NCBI GenBank assembly: GCA_958009085.1 | Contig: OY253668.1 | Coordinates: forward strand, 992,001 to 1,056,000 | Source: Protoeuglena noctilucae | Taxonomy: Eukaryota; Chlorophyta; Pedinophyceae; Marsupiomonadales; Marsupiomonadaceae | Direction of reading: 5' to 3' | DNA length: 64,000 bases | In this document: piece after piece, positions 52,887 through 64,000 of the stretch | Position numbering within the stretch: position 1 is the first letter of the stretch | How the letters are laid out: every line of letters begins with the position of its first letter | Program-made: the position numbers and the translations under genes | The notes under the pieces: model-generated | Database searches by the model: none | Seen by the model: only the letters and a program-made list of their open reading frames with translations | Told to the model about the DNA's origin: nothing

Positions 52887-55437
52887 TCAAAGGAAGGGGC
52901 GGTCGTCGGCGCCGCTCTCGGCCCAGGTTCCCTCATCCTCCGCCACACAATTGGCCCCTGCCGCAATGGCCAGGCACCGCTGCAGTACCCAGGCCCTGTC
53001 GACCCCACTTAGGGTAAAGTCGGTGGGGGGAGGGACGCCCGTGAGCACGTGGGTCTGCCAGAACCTCGACACCTGGGGGGGTAAATCGCTTTGCTAGGCC
53101 ATATGCACAGAGGCACAGAAACAGAGAGATGGGGAAAAGCACACAAACGGGCACAAGCACATACACACAGAGGCACGCACGGACACAGACAGGTGCGCAT
53201 CCCATGCACATGCCTCGTTCACGACATCAAATGCCTGCCTGGCTGCCAACAGGCCATCTCCTCACCATGCGGATGGCGCGGACCAGAAAGGCATCGTCCC
53301 TCTGCACCCGGTGCGCCGTGCACCCCCGCACGGCCGACCGACTGAGGAGGATTGCACTGCGCGCCCCGGTCGCCAGCATCGCTGCGGACAGCGTCAACCG
53401 CACCGACTGTCATGTCCATGCACCATATCCTTACATGACAGATGCATCTGGGACACTCACCCTTGACTAGGGTGACAGCAGCGTCACCACTCACCCCTCG
53501 CACACCTAATGCAGCACCACCACTCACCCATCTGCAGCTGTGGCACGGCGTGGGGCGGCACGCGGTCGTGGGGGCGTGGGCGGCCCAGCAGGTACCTCCC
53601 CCGACGGTCCTGCTGAAAGGGGCAGGGGCTCTTGACCTCCAACACCTCCGCAGTCCACGCTGACTCGCCACTGTCTCTACCACTATCTCTACCACCTCTA
53701 CCACCACTCGGCACGCCTGCGCCCACCGCCCTCGCTTGCGCCCTTGCAACCCCCGCCGACCCTTCCCCACTCATCTCGCCATCGCACTGGCACGTCCCAA
53801 ACACATCCTGCATGCTCCTTGGCCCCTCTGGGTCACGCCGTGCCATTCCGCCCCCCTCCCTCAACCTATCGCCTTGTGTCATCCCACCATCTCCGCCATC
53901 CCCGCTCTTGCTTTGTCCCTTCGCTCCTCCCCCTCTCCGCCGCCCCTTGCGTCGCCCCGCCCCGCCCCTCCGCCCCACTCCCGCCCCACCCTCCAGCCAC
54001 TCCGCTCGCACGTGTGCAGGAATCCACTCGGACTCGCTCCCTTTTTGATCCCCTTCCCCCGTCATCGGCTCTGCCACCGCCTGGCTGCATGGCACCACCC
54101 CGGCATGGTCCGGCACGCGGCGCCACCGAAAGCACGTTCCGCACACCCCGTCTCGTGCTGTGCTCTGTCGGGGTTCCTGCTCGCCCTCTGGTGCCCCGCC
54201 CCCGCTCCTGCCCACCCAGCGCGCCGGGCCAGGCCCCACCACTCGCACGGCCCCGTCCGAGGGGGCTGTTTCTGGCGCTTGGGGGTGCAAGAGGATGCCG
54301 TCTGGGGAGGCACCTAGTGGGGGCAGCTCCCAGGGGAAGACCTCGGGGACTCCCGCATCTGACTGGGGGCAGGGAGGGTGGGGGGTGCAGGGTCAGGCGA
54401 GCAACGCTGTCTGAGGGGCAAGGAAAGCGGGCCAATGCAGGCGTAGCTGGATAAGGTGCGGGGGGTTAGTGGGAGTGTCAGGTGAGCATTGCCCGAGCGT
54501 CTGTGAGAGTGCGGACACCGTAACGTGCGCCTACATGCACCCGCACGCAGCCTCACCCAGGGCAGCGCGGCGAGGGCGGCGGGGGTGACCATGCTCAGCC
54601 CCGTCGTCCGCACGCGCGCAGACGGCAGCAGCTCCAGCGCAGCCAGCACCCCCGACGCCTCCTGCGCTCGGCCCCACGCGCTCCCCACGCCGTCGCGCCG
54701 GATGGCCGCCTGCGCCGCCGCCTTCGTGGCCGCGTCCCGCAACTCTCTTGACACCTCTACCTCATCGACGCCCTCCGCCCAGTGGGGGCGCTCTAGCCAG
54801 ACGGGCGCAGGGGCCGCGTTGGCGCCCCGCCCTTCACCACGCAGGGCATGGAACTGCGGAAAACCTACTCGGTAGTTGGTTAGGCTTCACGCGAACTGCA
54901 TCGCACGCATGCTGAAAAGGCGAGACCCCAACGCACGGGGTCAACCCTTTGCAGTCAGACAGGTGCTCTGGTCTGACCTGGTCCACGGCCCGCCCGTGGC
55001 CGGCGAGGGTGGCTGGCGCGCCGAGAGCCTTCGCGGCGCGAGGCTCCAGCAGACCCAGCACAGCAGAGAGGGTGCTGCCCGTCACGACACCCTGCGCGGG
55101 GCAGAGGGGAGCGCTGGGCACCGGGAGCAGCGTTCAGCAGCACTCGCGTCGTGCCCATGCGACGACTCACCCGTCGAAGCGCCCACCACTCTTCCGTGTC
55201 CTGTGCGGCCTCTGCCCACGTCAAAGGGTCCGCCTGCGACACTCCACATGGCTCGCCGCGCTCCAGGTAGCGCGGGTGGCCGTGCAGGGCCCGCCAGGAC
55301 GTCGCCCTGAAGAAGATATTCGGGATGCCCCCCTCTGCTCCCTGCATGGAATCATTCCGCACGTACGTGAACGTCGCTGGGCGCATCGGACGGTGGCAAG
55401 CCACGCGCGGCGGGTCGGATGGGACGTGGAGGGCCAT
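52887..55437 (-). CDS. YqaJ-type (lambda-exonuclease-like) PD-(D/E)XK nuclease
   Basis: Nuclease of the YqaJ/lambda-exonuclease fold, which acts on DNA ends; plants have related organelle-type proteins. Exons rebuild the motifs in order: TWAEAAQDTEEWWALRR joined to GVVTGSTLSAVLGLLEP (N-terminal TGS helix); an exon with AWGRAQEASGVLAALELL and RVRTTGLSMV; PLGASPDGILLHPQ (conserved Asp); VLEVKSPCPFQ (catalytic Glu-x-Lys) with PHAVPQLQM (Gln); AMLATGARSAILLSRSAV; and VSRFWQTHVLTGVPPPTDF to the stop at 52887. Between the SPDG and EVKSP motifs the frame stays open through about 180 residues of low-complexity Gly/Arg/Ser sequence, an unusual insertion. Start could be Met55437 or Met55348; the leader is basic and could target an organelle. 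Confidence 0.8.
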
Positions 55438-55986
55438 GAAGGGCCGCCGCCTCCATGCGCCGCGGGTGCCCGTCCATCGGTGGGCTTGTCCTCTCGGCCG
55501 CCAATCGAATTGGGCCCAATAGCAATGCCAGCCGTAACCAGTTTTCTGACGCGATCTGACGCGGCGCGACGCCACCTGCGAGCGAGCCCCGACGCCCCTG
55601 TCCTTTTCTTCAAACGTGTTTCCACGTCCCCCGAAGCAGGTGCTTGCTTGCCAACGCTCGTTTGCCACGCCCGCGTTTTCGTAGCGTAGCCGAGGCGGAC
55701 CTCCCGCCCCGTTGTTCCCATCCGTAGCCGCTTGGATCATGTTTTCCGGCCGCGCAGCCGCTGGGCCGCCCTGCGCGCCCGGCGCTGCGGCGAGCCCGTC
55801 TCGCCGCCCCCCCTCGATTGCGTCCCCGTCTCCGCCGCTCGGCGGCTTTGCCCCTCGCGGTCGTAGTTTTAATCGTCCCTCCTTCCCCTCTCGAGGCGTC
55901 TCCACGTCCCCCAGGGAGACTCCTTCTCTCTGGGGCGGTGGAGTGCCGTAACCCGTTGCTCCCCCGCCCCCTCGCAGGCGATCAAC
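55438..55986. other. divergent promoter of YqaJ nuclease and eL22
   Basis: 549 bp. Plus-strand pyrimidine-rich sequence just before 55980 fits a ribosomal-protein 5' UTR. No separate gene supported; the long open frame antisense to eL22 is rejected. Confidence 0.4.
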
Positions 55987-56782
55987 ATGGCCCCCGTCAA
56001 GTCCGCCAAGAAGAAGGAGCAGGTCTTCAAGATCGACTGCTCCACCCCGGTGGAGGACAACGTCATGAAGGTCGTGGCCCTGGAGGACGTGAGTGTGCCG
56101 GCTGGCTCCGGCCCCGTGCGGCCACCCCAGGCCTCCGCGTGCGCTCGGAGCCGCGCCGACGCCCGCTCTTCGCCTCACGCAGTACCTCCGCGGCAAGATC
56201 AAGGTCGATAAGAAGACGGGCAACCTCGGCGACAACGTCAAGCTCGCCTCGAGCAAGACCCACATCACCGTCACGTCCGGTGAGGCCCGCGCGCGCCGTG
56301 GCAACCCTCGCCTCCTTCCGCACCCGCCGCTGGGGTCTTGAGCGGTCCCTGCCGCCAGTGCATGAGCAACGGTGCCCTGGCACCAATCCACCCACGCAGA
56401 GGTGGCCCTGTCGAAGAAGTACCTCAAGTACCTCACGAAGAAGTTCCTGAAGAAGTACGGCGCCAGGGACTGGGTCCGCGTGGTGGCGGTGTCCAAGGAC
56501 ACGTACAAGGTGGGGCGCTGAAGCGGCCTGGGCCGTGGATGTCGGCTCCGGATGCGCCGGGGCTGATGAAGAACGTGTTGTCCAATCGCTGGCTGAGCGG
56601 ACACCTGCGCTGATGACCAACACCACGTCATAGCTGCGTTCGTTCTGACCCGCCACGCCCACAGCACGCCTCGGCCCGCCCGTGCCGCGATGCGCACGCT
56701 GACGGTGACCCTGCGCCCTGCTTGCCTGCAGATGGTGTACTTCAAGCAGGCTGGCAACGAGGAGGAGGAGGAGGACAAGTGA
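55987..56782 (+). CDS. RPL22: 60S ribosomal protein eL22
   Basis: Eukaryote-specific large-subunit protein. Four exons: 55987-56088, 56183-56279, 56400-56509, 56732-56782, phases 0, 1, 0. Sequence follows the family from [20 protein letters not shown], through the conserved [18 protein letters not shown] and [19 protein letters not shown], to ARDWVRVVA and the acidic tail NEEEEEDK. About 120 residues, normal length. Intron positions fall inside conserved blocks, so the joins are secure. Confidence 0.97.
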
Positions 56783-57656
56783 TCGTCCTCCCGGGCGTCG
56801 TAGCCACGTCCACGTTCAGGGGCGCGGGCTCCGGCCCGCGTCCTGGGGGTGTGAAGCGTTTGAAGAGGGAAAATGCCAGTTGCTGCGCTCGGGGCCAGGT
56901 CACTGTGCTTGAGAAAGCAGTCGAAGGTGTCTGTCGTGCCGCTGGCAGGAGCTTGTGACAGGCCGCTACAAGTCACGTCACGTGGGCTCATCCTTCGCAC
57001 TCCCCGGTAGTTGGACCCGTGCCGTGTCACTGCCGCTGTGTCGATACTCTGCATGGCAAGGCTGTTGCGCATTCAGACTCTGACTCGGACCACCCGTCGC
57101 CCCATTGCCGTTCTCAGTCGCTGAAGTGCGATCGCGTGTGCGCGGTGGTGCACGTGCAGGCGTAGGTGAGCGCGCTGCGCTGTCCGGGAGGCCCGACGCG
57201 CAGGCGAGGGAAGTGACCGATCCTCGCTGCGCGTGGGGCGGCGATCCGCCCCCTCTCGTGCGACGATTCCAGCGATACAATGTTTGTGCGTTTTCGGCCG
57301 GCTTCTCGTGGCCCCGCTTGGCCCCTGCCGGCCCGATGGTCGCTGCAAGTCCAACTGCCCATCGACGCCGTGCCTCGACCCCGCCACGCGCTTCCGTCCC
57401 CGCCGGCGGAGCGCCGCATAATCTCACTCCACAACGCTGTCCTTTGCGCCAGCTTGGACCTCTCCCCGGGCGCCTCGCGGCCGCACGAGCGAGGTTGGAG
57501 CATGGTCGCAAAAACTGCAGGCCCCTCCTGCCCCGCCGCGCCCGCAGGCATCGACCCTCACCTCCCCCGTGCTTCCCCAACCTCCAGCGGCCTGGCCGAT
57601 AGCTAAGGACTTGTTGTTCCGCGCCCCGCCGGGGCCCGCGCGACCCGGGTTCGGCC
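56783..57656. other. intergenic between eL22 and MO25
   Basis: 874 bp. Contains the eL22 3' UTR and MO25 promoter. Less GC-rich around 56870-57130. Open frames on both strands are not supported by splice signals or recognisable protein. Confidence 0.4.
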
Positions 57657-59996
57657 ATGGTGTTTGGGCTCGGCAAGCGTAAACTCCGCCCGCCGCACGA
57701 GTGCGTCGACGGCGCCGTGGAGGCCGTCCAGCAGCTTCGGTGCGTCGCAGCGCGACCACACGATCCTTGCCACGCGTCGCTGCGGCCTGAACGTCGCTTT
57801 GCGGGGGCACAAGCGAGCGTGCGATGCATCGCTTCCCTTAGCTGTCCCCAGGAGCACATCCAAGGATGAGAAGGCCCACAAAAAGAACGTGGAGGACCTC
57901 GACCGATGCTTTTACTCGATCAAGTGCCACCTCTTTGGGGACGAGGACCACGAGACGAGCGTGGCAGCGGCGTCGGCCGTGGCGTCCGCGGCAGTGCGGT
58001 GCGTGGGGGAGGGGCGTTTAGCAAGCACGAAAGAGCTTGGGACAGCGAGGGGCAGGGAGGGGCCATGGTAGGCACTCTTCACCTCCCTGCCACACCCCAT
58101 GCATAACCGCGCCTGCCACGCAATCTCAGCCCCCACCACCTCACCGCCCACGCCCTTGTCCACCCCAGTGCCGGTCTCCTCGAAGTGTTGGCCCAGGACA
58201 TCGACGTCATGGAGTTCGAGCACCGCAAGGACGCCGCATACATCTTCGGGGCCGTGGTGCGGATGAAGGAGACGGAGCCAGAGTACGAGGGGGCGCGGTA
58301 CGTGGAGGGGCACCCGCAGGCGAGGGGGGTGGTGGGTGGGTGGCTGGCTGGGGGTGCAGGGGTGGGCAGGTGTGGGTGTGGTTTGGTATGCAGGGGTGTA
58401 TAGGTGTGGTTGTGGTTTGGTATGCAAGGGTGTGCCCGCCACCGCTCCTCGTCCGCACCCACCCACTGCTTCGCTGCCCATGCGCTCACCACCCTGCCCG
58501 CGCCCGTGCGTGTTCAGATCGTGGAGAAGCTCCTCCAGGGATACGAGAACAACCACGTGGCCATTGCGTGCGGGTCCATGCTGAGGGACTGCATGCGGCA
58601 CCCCACGCTGGCGGCCGTGGTGCTCTCGCAGGAGAGCTTCTGGGAGCTGTTCCGGCACATGGAGGTGAGGCGCCAGAGGCAGTGTCAAGTGACCATGCAC
58701 GGCAGTAGTGGCCTGGCACCTGGCCAGGGGCGACGACCCATGCTGCCACCAACTCACCTCACCCACCCCCCTTTCATTACCATTCAGAACCCCGCGTTTG
58801 AGATCGCGTCGGACGCCTTCTCGACGTTCAAGGAGTCCCTAACCAAGCACCCCGCCCACTCGGCCCCCGTGGTCATGTCGCAGCTGGACCGATTCATCGA
58901 GGCATACCTGGGGCTCCTGAGGTCAGACAACTACGTGGTCAAGAGGCAGAGGTGAGGGAGTGGCGGTGACGGTGGTGGCGATGCCCACACTCACGGTGGT
59001 GGGAGTGACGCATTCTTTGCGTCGTGCATTGCCGTCACACATCGACCACTCCACTCCCGCACCTGCACCCTGCCATACACCTCCCCCACCCCTCTGCACC
59101 CACCCACCCCTCTGCACCCACCCCTCTGCACCCACCCCACCTCTCTGCACCCACCTCTCTGCACCCACCCTCTGCACCCACCCCTCTGCACTCACCCCTC
59201 AGCACCCACCCACGCCTCTGCACCCACCCCACTGCACCCACCCCACCCCTACCCCTCCCCTCTGCACCCACCCCACCCCTACCCCTCCCTCCCCAGTCTC
59301 CACCTTTTGGGCGACCTCCTGGGCCTCCCCGAGTACTCCGGCCTCATGCTGCGCATTATCAACCGCCTCGACTGCCTCATGCTGGTCATGAACCTCCTGA
59401 GGGACCCCCTGCGCCACATCGCCTACGAGGCGTTTGTCGTATTCAAGTCCTTCCTCATCGCCCACGCCGCGGGGAGGCTGCAGGAGCCGGCGGTCGAGGA
59501 AGTGCTGAGGAGGAACCGGGACAAACTCATCGCATTCGTGGGGGGGTTCCAGGTGACACCTGAGGGTGGGGCAGATGGGGTGTGAGGTGGCAGATGGTGG
59601 TGAGCAGGTGGGGTGGAAGTGGTGGGGTGGGAGAGATGGGGGGTGGCAGTGCGTACAGGGTCATGATTATGCACTTGCGTTCGTCCTCCTTGCCACCTTT
59701 GCATGGCTTCGCATGCCCCGGGACCACCCCACTCGCGCCCAGCTATGTGCGTCGTCCCACCCGCATTCCATCGCACACATCCATCCAATCTGCAGTTGGA
59801 GCGCGATGCGGAGGACGAGGATTTCCGAGAGGAGCGGGAACTGGTCAAGAACATCATCCGGCGCATCCCGGCATTCGAGGCCGAGGGGTCCGCCGAGGGG
59901 GGCAGCCAGCGCGCGTCGGGGGGCGTGGGGGGAGGGTCGCCGGGTGCCGCGCAAGCGCAGGGGCAGGGGCCGGGAGAGGTGCCCCGCTTCCAATGA
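57657..59996 (+). CDS. CAB39: MO25/CAB39 scaffold protein
   Basis: Armadillo-like helical scaffold that activates STE20/GCK kinases (with LKB1-STRAD in animals, and in polarity and cytokinesis pathways elsewhere). Seven or so exons: MVFGLGKRKLRPPHECVDG; KNVEDLDRCFYSIKCHLFGD; AGLLEVLAQDIDVMEFEHRK with DAAYIFGAVVR; IVEKLLQGYENNHVAIACGS with MLRDCMRHPTLAAVVL; NPAFEIASDAFSTFKESLTK with IEAYLGLLRSDNYVVKRQ; SLHLLGDLLGL with RIINRLDCLMLVMNLLRD and AYEAFVVFKSFLIAH; and DEDFREERELVKNIIRR. Every conserved MO25 block is present in order. The C-terminal 40 residues are Gly/Ala/Gln-rich. One intron carries a CACCC minisatellite. Confidence 0.95.
59085..59290 (+). repeat. C-rich minisatellite in a MO25 intron
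   Basis: Around a dozen imperfect copies of a 10-16 bp unit (CTCTGCACCCACCC and shorter versions) fill most of the intron before the exon that begins SLHLLGDL. Variable unit length suggests slippage; likely polymorphic. Confidence 0.8.
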
Positions 59997-60615
59997 CGGA
60001 GTGCAGAGGAGCGGGGGTGCGTGGGCGGGGTGGCGAGGCGTGGCGCTCAAGTGCAGGGTGGGACAGGGCCGGGTTGCGACGCGATGTGCTAGAGAGAGCG
60101 CGAGTTGTGGAGCCTTGTCCCACCCTGGCGCTGGCGCCACACGGTCGGCGTAGGACTGGCATGGATTGGATTGGCATAGGGGTATTTACCCTATGGGTTA
60201 AATTCTGGTCGGAGAGCGGCTATGGGAAGGCTCACGGCTGTGCAATGGTTGCAGATGGCGCGAGGACTGCGAAAGCACACATTCGCACGTGGCAATGGCG
60301 ATAGATGGGTGAGTGGCTACCTGGAGCCTTGGCGGTGCAGCCTGGGCGACTTACAGAGACTGCATGTGTGACTGCTTGCGTGGCTTACGGTTTGTGGTTG
60401 CTGCGGAGGGCCCCTGCTCGCCCTGCGAAGCGGCCACACCGCGCTTCGTGCTTCATGGCGGGTGGATAAAACGGGATGGATTTGAACAGGTACTGGGAAA
60501 CAAGGGAATTCCTAGTAACGAGGCTAGTCTCTGCGCCCGGTCAGCTGCATCATTGCCAGCCTATCAAGCTGCGCTCTTCCATCACGCATCATGCATCACA
60601 CTGCCAGCCCCTCCA
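59997..60615. other. intergenic between convergent MO25 and ankyrin genes
   Basis: 619 bp holding two 3' UTRs. Near 60175-60215 a short AT-rich stretch (GGTATTTACCCTATGGG) stands out from the GC-rich background. No gene seen. Confidence 0.4.
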
Positions 60616-62672
60616 TCACGCGTCATCTCCACCACCAGCCCCTCCATCGCCCATCTTCGCCTTCAGCACCGTGATCACGCTTCGCCGCCACTCCGCCGGT
60701 CCTGCGCTCTCGCAGACCTCGAGAGCCGTCCGCCCATCCAAGTCTCGCACCCAGGGGTCCACCCCCGCCTCGCACACCGCCGTAGCTGCTCTCTGCGTCT
60801 CCTCCACCGCCTGCTCCATCGGGGTGAACAACCTGGGAGCGTCCGCCGCCGCCAGCGCGTGCAAGGAGGTGCCGCCCCGGATGTCGGTCGCGCGCAGGTC
60901 GACGCCCCGCTGCGCCAGGGCCAGGAAGCCACCCCAGGCCCCCCGCCGCAGCATCGCCATGGCCGGGGTCCGCCCATCGCGGTCCCGGGCATCCAGCGCC
61001 GCCCCGTGCCTCGCCAGCACCTCCACCTGCTCGGCGCCCCACGTCATGTGCAGGAACGTCGTGTCGGTTTCGGCGAGGCGCCAGCCCACCCCCACCCCCG
61101 CCCCCAGCAGCACCTCCATGCACCGGGCGGCCTTGGCGCAGTCGGGCGGCTTCGCCTCCGCAGCGTACCGCATGGTATCCGCCAGATCCACCCGGGATAA
61201 GGGCGCGTGGCTCGCCAGAGACTCCGCGTCAGGGGGGTCGACCAGGGCCTGGAGGACCTGGGGGCTGCCCCAGACCACGCCACGCCAGAGCGTGCCACGG
61301 CTCACGACGGTGCCCAGCCGCACGAGCTCCCGGGCCACAGCCGCGTCGGCACCCTCGCCCAGCCGCACCAGCCGGTCCAGGGCCGTCCACCCGTCCTCGT
61401 CAGGCGCGTTGACATCGTCCATGCCATGGTTATGCAGCCACCGCACCACCTGGCCGGTGCTGGCCCGGCAGAAGAGGTCGGAGGCCAAGGCCCCCTCGTG
61501 GACGTCCACGCCCAGCTCAACCAGGCAATCCAGCACCGAGAGGTCCCCACGTGCGACGGCCCGCGTCAGCGCGACCGGGGTGAAGACGCGGGGCAGGTCG
61601 AACCGGGGTGTCCTTTCGGCCAGAGCGCGCAGGACGCCCGCCGTTCCCCGGCACCCGCACGCCTGGGTGACGACCATGTCGGTCACGCGCGCCCCGCGCC
61701 CCAGCAGCGCCCTCACGACCTCCTCGTGACCCGCGGCTGCCGCGTGCGTCAGCGGCGACCACCCACGGCCGCCGGTCTCCACCGCGTAGGAAGGGACGGA
61801 CTCGGCGTTGACGACCGCGGCTGCCTCGCGCCCAGGGACCCGGGCGTCGATGCACGCCTGCACCGCCCTCAGGCACCCCCGCTCCGCGCACACTGCCAGC
61901 GCCGAGATCTCGCCCTCATTGGCGTGCATGGGATCGAACCCCAGCGAGGCCGCGAGGCGCACGAGGGCGGCCAGGGCCTGGTCGTCGTAGATGAACTCCC
62001 ATTGGGCTTGGCCAGGCACCGGGCGCTGCGACACGGCCGCCAGGGCCAGCAGGGACGGCGACAGGCGCATCTTGCTCAGGCCCCACGTCGGCCCAAAGTA
62101 CATCACGTCTGGCTCGTCTGGCTCGGTGCACAGCAGCGCCAGGCGCCCGTGGCCCGTCATGGCGATGTGCGCCGCCTGCGATCCGCCGTGGGCCCAGCAA
62201 GCCAGGGGACCTGAGAAGCGGTCGGTCCCGAACTTGCTGACGTCGTGGACCGACATTCCCTCCCCCGCTCGGCAAGGCCGCACGCCGAACTCGGCCCAGG
62301 CGCGGTGGGGCGACGACGGGTCCACGAGGCGGCGGAGATCCTCGTCCTCTGCCGTCACGAGGGCCTCCCGCACATTTGTCAGGTCCTCGAGCGGGAGCAT
62401 CTTGATGATTTCACTTTGCACCGCTATGGGAAGCCCTGGAAGGGTCAAGGGTCGTCGTGATAACGTTTGTCAGAGCAATGGCACGCGGCGTCTGCGCAGA
62501 AGAGCACTGCGCGGCGCATTGAAAACATCATGACGGTCGCATTCGCAGAAGGCTGCTTCATCATGTACGGGCTCTGTGCCGCACCTGGGAAATTGAAGTG
62601 TGGGGGCTCGGTGGCGTCCTCCACGCCCGGGGAAGCCCCCATCGCCTCCTCGGAGAACTCGTGCAGTACCAT
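60616..62672 (-). CDS. F-box-like / ankyrin-repeat protein (paralogue 2)
   Basis: Two exons. Exon 1 (62672-62585) starts at MVLHEFSEEAMGASPGV and ends in phase 1. Exon 2 (62435-60616) begins LPIAVQSEIIKMLPLEDLTN, an F-box-like segment, then about ten ankyrin-type units, for example LTHAAAAGHEEVVRALLGRG and VLRALAERTPRFDL. It shares the family, exon layout, intron position just before the F-box, and phase with the gene at 28376-30180. Matching blocks include ERGCLRAVQACID against MRGCLGAVKACLD, and TAGVLRALAE against TAGILRPLAE. A predicted SCF adaptor by domain logic; no substrate can be named. The continuous frame without intron inside the ankyrin part is unusual among the intron-rich neighbours. 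Confidence 0.82.
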
Positions 62673-63049
62673 GCTAGTGTCTGTCTATGCGCAGCAGGAT
62701 GCGGTGTCTCACGACTCTCGGGTGGCCGCGGTTCGGCGCGAAGCACAGTGGGACTGTGCTGCGCTCGCGCCCGGCGAATTGCGCCCCTCTGCGCGAACCA
62801 GGTCGCTGCCGGTGTACTCATGACCACGTTTGCTAGCTGTCTCACCTGTACTCGTGGGGATTATTCGTCGGACGGCACGGAGGATCGCGGCAGATGTTTC
62901 TGCATGCACCCTGACGCTCAGCGAACGCACTAGCGCCCAGCGTCTCGTATCGCGCACTGATTGTATATGTGGCAGACAGCTGCAGCGAAAGCTGGGCTCG
63001 AGTGCGCTCCGCCGGCCGAGCGTGCTGCGTTTCAAGCGCGGGCGCGTCA
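62673..63049. other. intergenic
   Basis: 377 bp between the ankyrin gene start and the end of the last gene. No feature recognised. Confidence 0.35.
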
Positions 63050-64000
63050 TCAAGATTGGGCCGCGTTCACAAAGTCCGCCGTGGCACCCAGCCCCGCGTC
63101 CCGGTAGCACTGCGCCACCTCCCCCGCCACGTCCGCCCACGCAACCCCCTCCTCGGCGGAAGCCTTGTCCAAAAGCATCCCAGCACGGTCCAGCGCCTCC
63201 TGCTCCGATGTCTGCGGCCGGGGAACCGAAAAAGGACCCTATTACACGCAACGTCGTGCGACGGCTGGCCCCGCGGGCGCAGCGCAGCGAGGCGAGCACA
63301 AACCTTAGGGTCCGGCAGCATCCCCCGTGCCTTTTTGGCCATGGCCTCCTGGTCGTGCATCCACGCGCGGATCTCGAGGGGCGAGCCCTAGGGGAAGCAG
63401 CCGCAGTGGGACAGATGAGGGCTCGGGAGGGCACTTGAAGTGCGCAGATCGCTCACCGCCCCCTCCGCACCTTGTCCGCCACCCCGGCCTCCTCCGCACA
63501 CGCGTGGAACCCCTCCCTCAGCGTCCACCACGGCATCCGCAGCGCCACGCGCATCGTGTCCCGTGCCTCCTCCCCGTGCCCTAGCCTGCGCACAGCGCGA
63601 GGTTGGCGCGTGCATGCCTCGCAATCGCACCGCCACGCAAGTCGCTCTGTGATCGTGACCCGCCCTGTCCAAGCGCGTGCTTCGTGCGCTCCTTTGCTCA
63701 CCGTGCTTTCAGCCTCGCGTTGAACTCGTAGGGCCTTCCCCAGCTGACGAACTTCCCGTTGCGCATGTACCACTCCCCCGCCACCAGCGACCCCGTCACG
63801 TCGCCCCGCTTGCGCTCGTGCGCCTCCGCCAGCGCCTCGCAGACGTCCACGAAGAACCCCACCTGGGGTGAGGCAGCAGATGCGAGAATGCCTGAACTGA
63901 CAATGGAGCTCACTGACTGAAGAGGTGGGCACTTCATGAATGCCACGCACCTTCTTCACCAGGTACACCTCCATCGACGGCAACCCGGACCTCGCGAACC
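63050..64000 (-). CDS. conserved plastid-type protein of unknown function (5' end beyond window)
   Basis: Five exons visible. From the right edge: FARSGLPSMEVYLVKK; VGFFVDVCEALAEAHERKRG with SLVAGEWYMRNGKFVSWG and RPYEFNARLKA; GHGEEARDTMRVALRMPWWT; SPLEIRAWMHDQEAMAKKA; and SEQEALDRAGMLLDKASAEE to the stop at 63050. All joins are in phase. The blocks resemble a helical protein family conserved in green plants and algae, probably plastid-located, with TPR-like character. I recall the pattern but not a gene name or function, so none is given. The N-terminus, including any transit peptide, lies beyond 64000. Confidence 0.7.

Noticed and set aside
55712-55951. Short plus-strand frame upstream of eL22 as a separate gene
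   Set aside because: Pro/Ser/Arg-rich, ends before the eL22 start, and sits where the promoter and 5' UTR are expected.
54955-57072. 705-residue open frame on the minus strand covering eL22 antisense
   Set aside because: It reads through the eL22 exons and introns antisense. Only its last part (54955-55437) overlaps a true coding exon of the YqaJ gene. The rest is a GC-composition artefact.

Overview
This is a stretch of nuclear DNA from a eukaryote, most likely a coccoid green alga of the Chlorella/Auxenochlorella (trebouxiophyte) type. The sequence is GC-rich. Almost every gene is cut by several short GT-AG introns. Gene content is plant-like: a DUF3067 plastid protein, a bifunctional HPPK-DHPS, an HSF with a plant-type AHA motif, a plastid-type orphan at the right edge and a spliced tRNA-Thr. 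The alga assignment is inference from gene content and base composition; no rRNA or plastid marker is present. Intron models were built by hand from splice signals, reading phase and recognised protein families. At least seven introns fit only a GC-AG boundary.

Layout. 1-13 kb: 5' part of a PP2C phosphatase (-), an FAD amine-oxidase-like enzyme (+), a small membrane protein (-), a serine/proline-rich protein interrupted by a 200-N gap (-), a coiled-coil protein (+), a DUF3067 protein (+) and a glutathionyl-hydroquinone reductase (-). 13-28 kb: heat shock factor (-), centrin (-) and proteasome beta1 (-), then, sharing a 475-bp divergent promoter with the proteasome gene, a 17-18 exon KNL1/Spc105 kinetochore scaffold (+) with an unusual array of MELT-like repeats. 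28-30 kb: an F-box/ankyrin gene (+).

30-38 kb is an accessory island. Two nearly identical direct repeats of about 1.44 kb flank 4.2 kb that holds an RNase H/zf-RVT retroelement-type reading frame, a G/T-rich non-coding kilobase and further partial copies of the repeat. The right repeat ends about 110 bp from an intron-containing tRNA-Thr(UGU). 38-48 kb: HPPK-DHPS (+), an uncharacterised locus of one or two genes (-), an HMG-box protein (-) and an EF-hand protein resembling axonemal DRC8/EFCAB2 (-). 48-64 kb: NOL10/Enp2 ribosome biogenesis factor (+), a YqaJ-type nuclease (-), ribosomal protein eL22 (+), MO25/CAB39 (+), a second F-box/ankyrin paralogue (-) and a conserved plastid-type orphan running off the right edge (-).

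Functional themes are cell division and cytoskeleton (KNL1, centrin, possibly the gene at 5.6-7.3 kb), ribosome production (NOL10, eL22), proteostasis (HSF, proteasome beta1) and plastid or folate metabolism. Nothing suggests operon-like organisation. Neighbours are mostly independent, with several compact divergent promoters.
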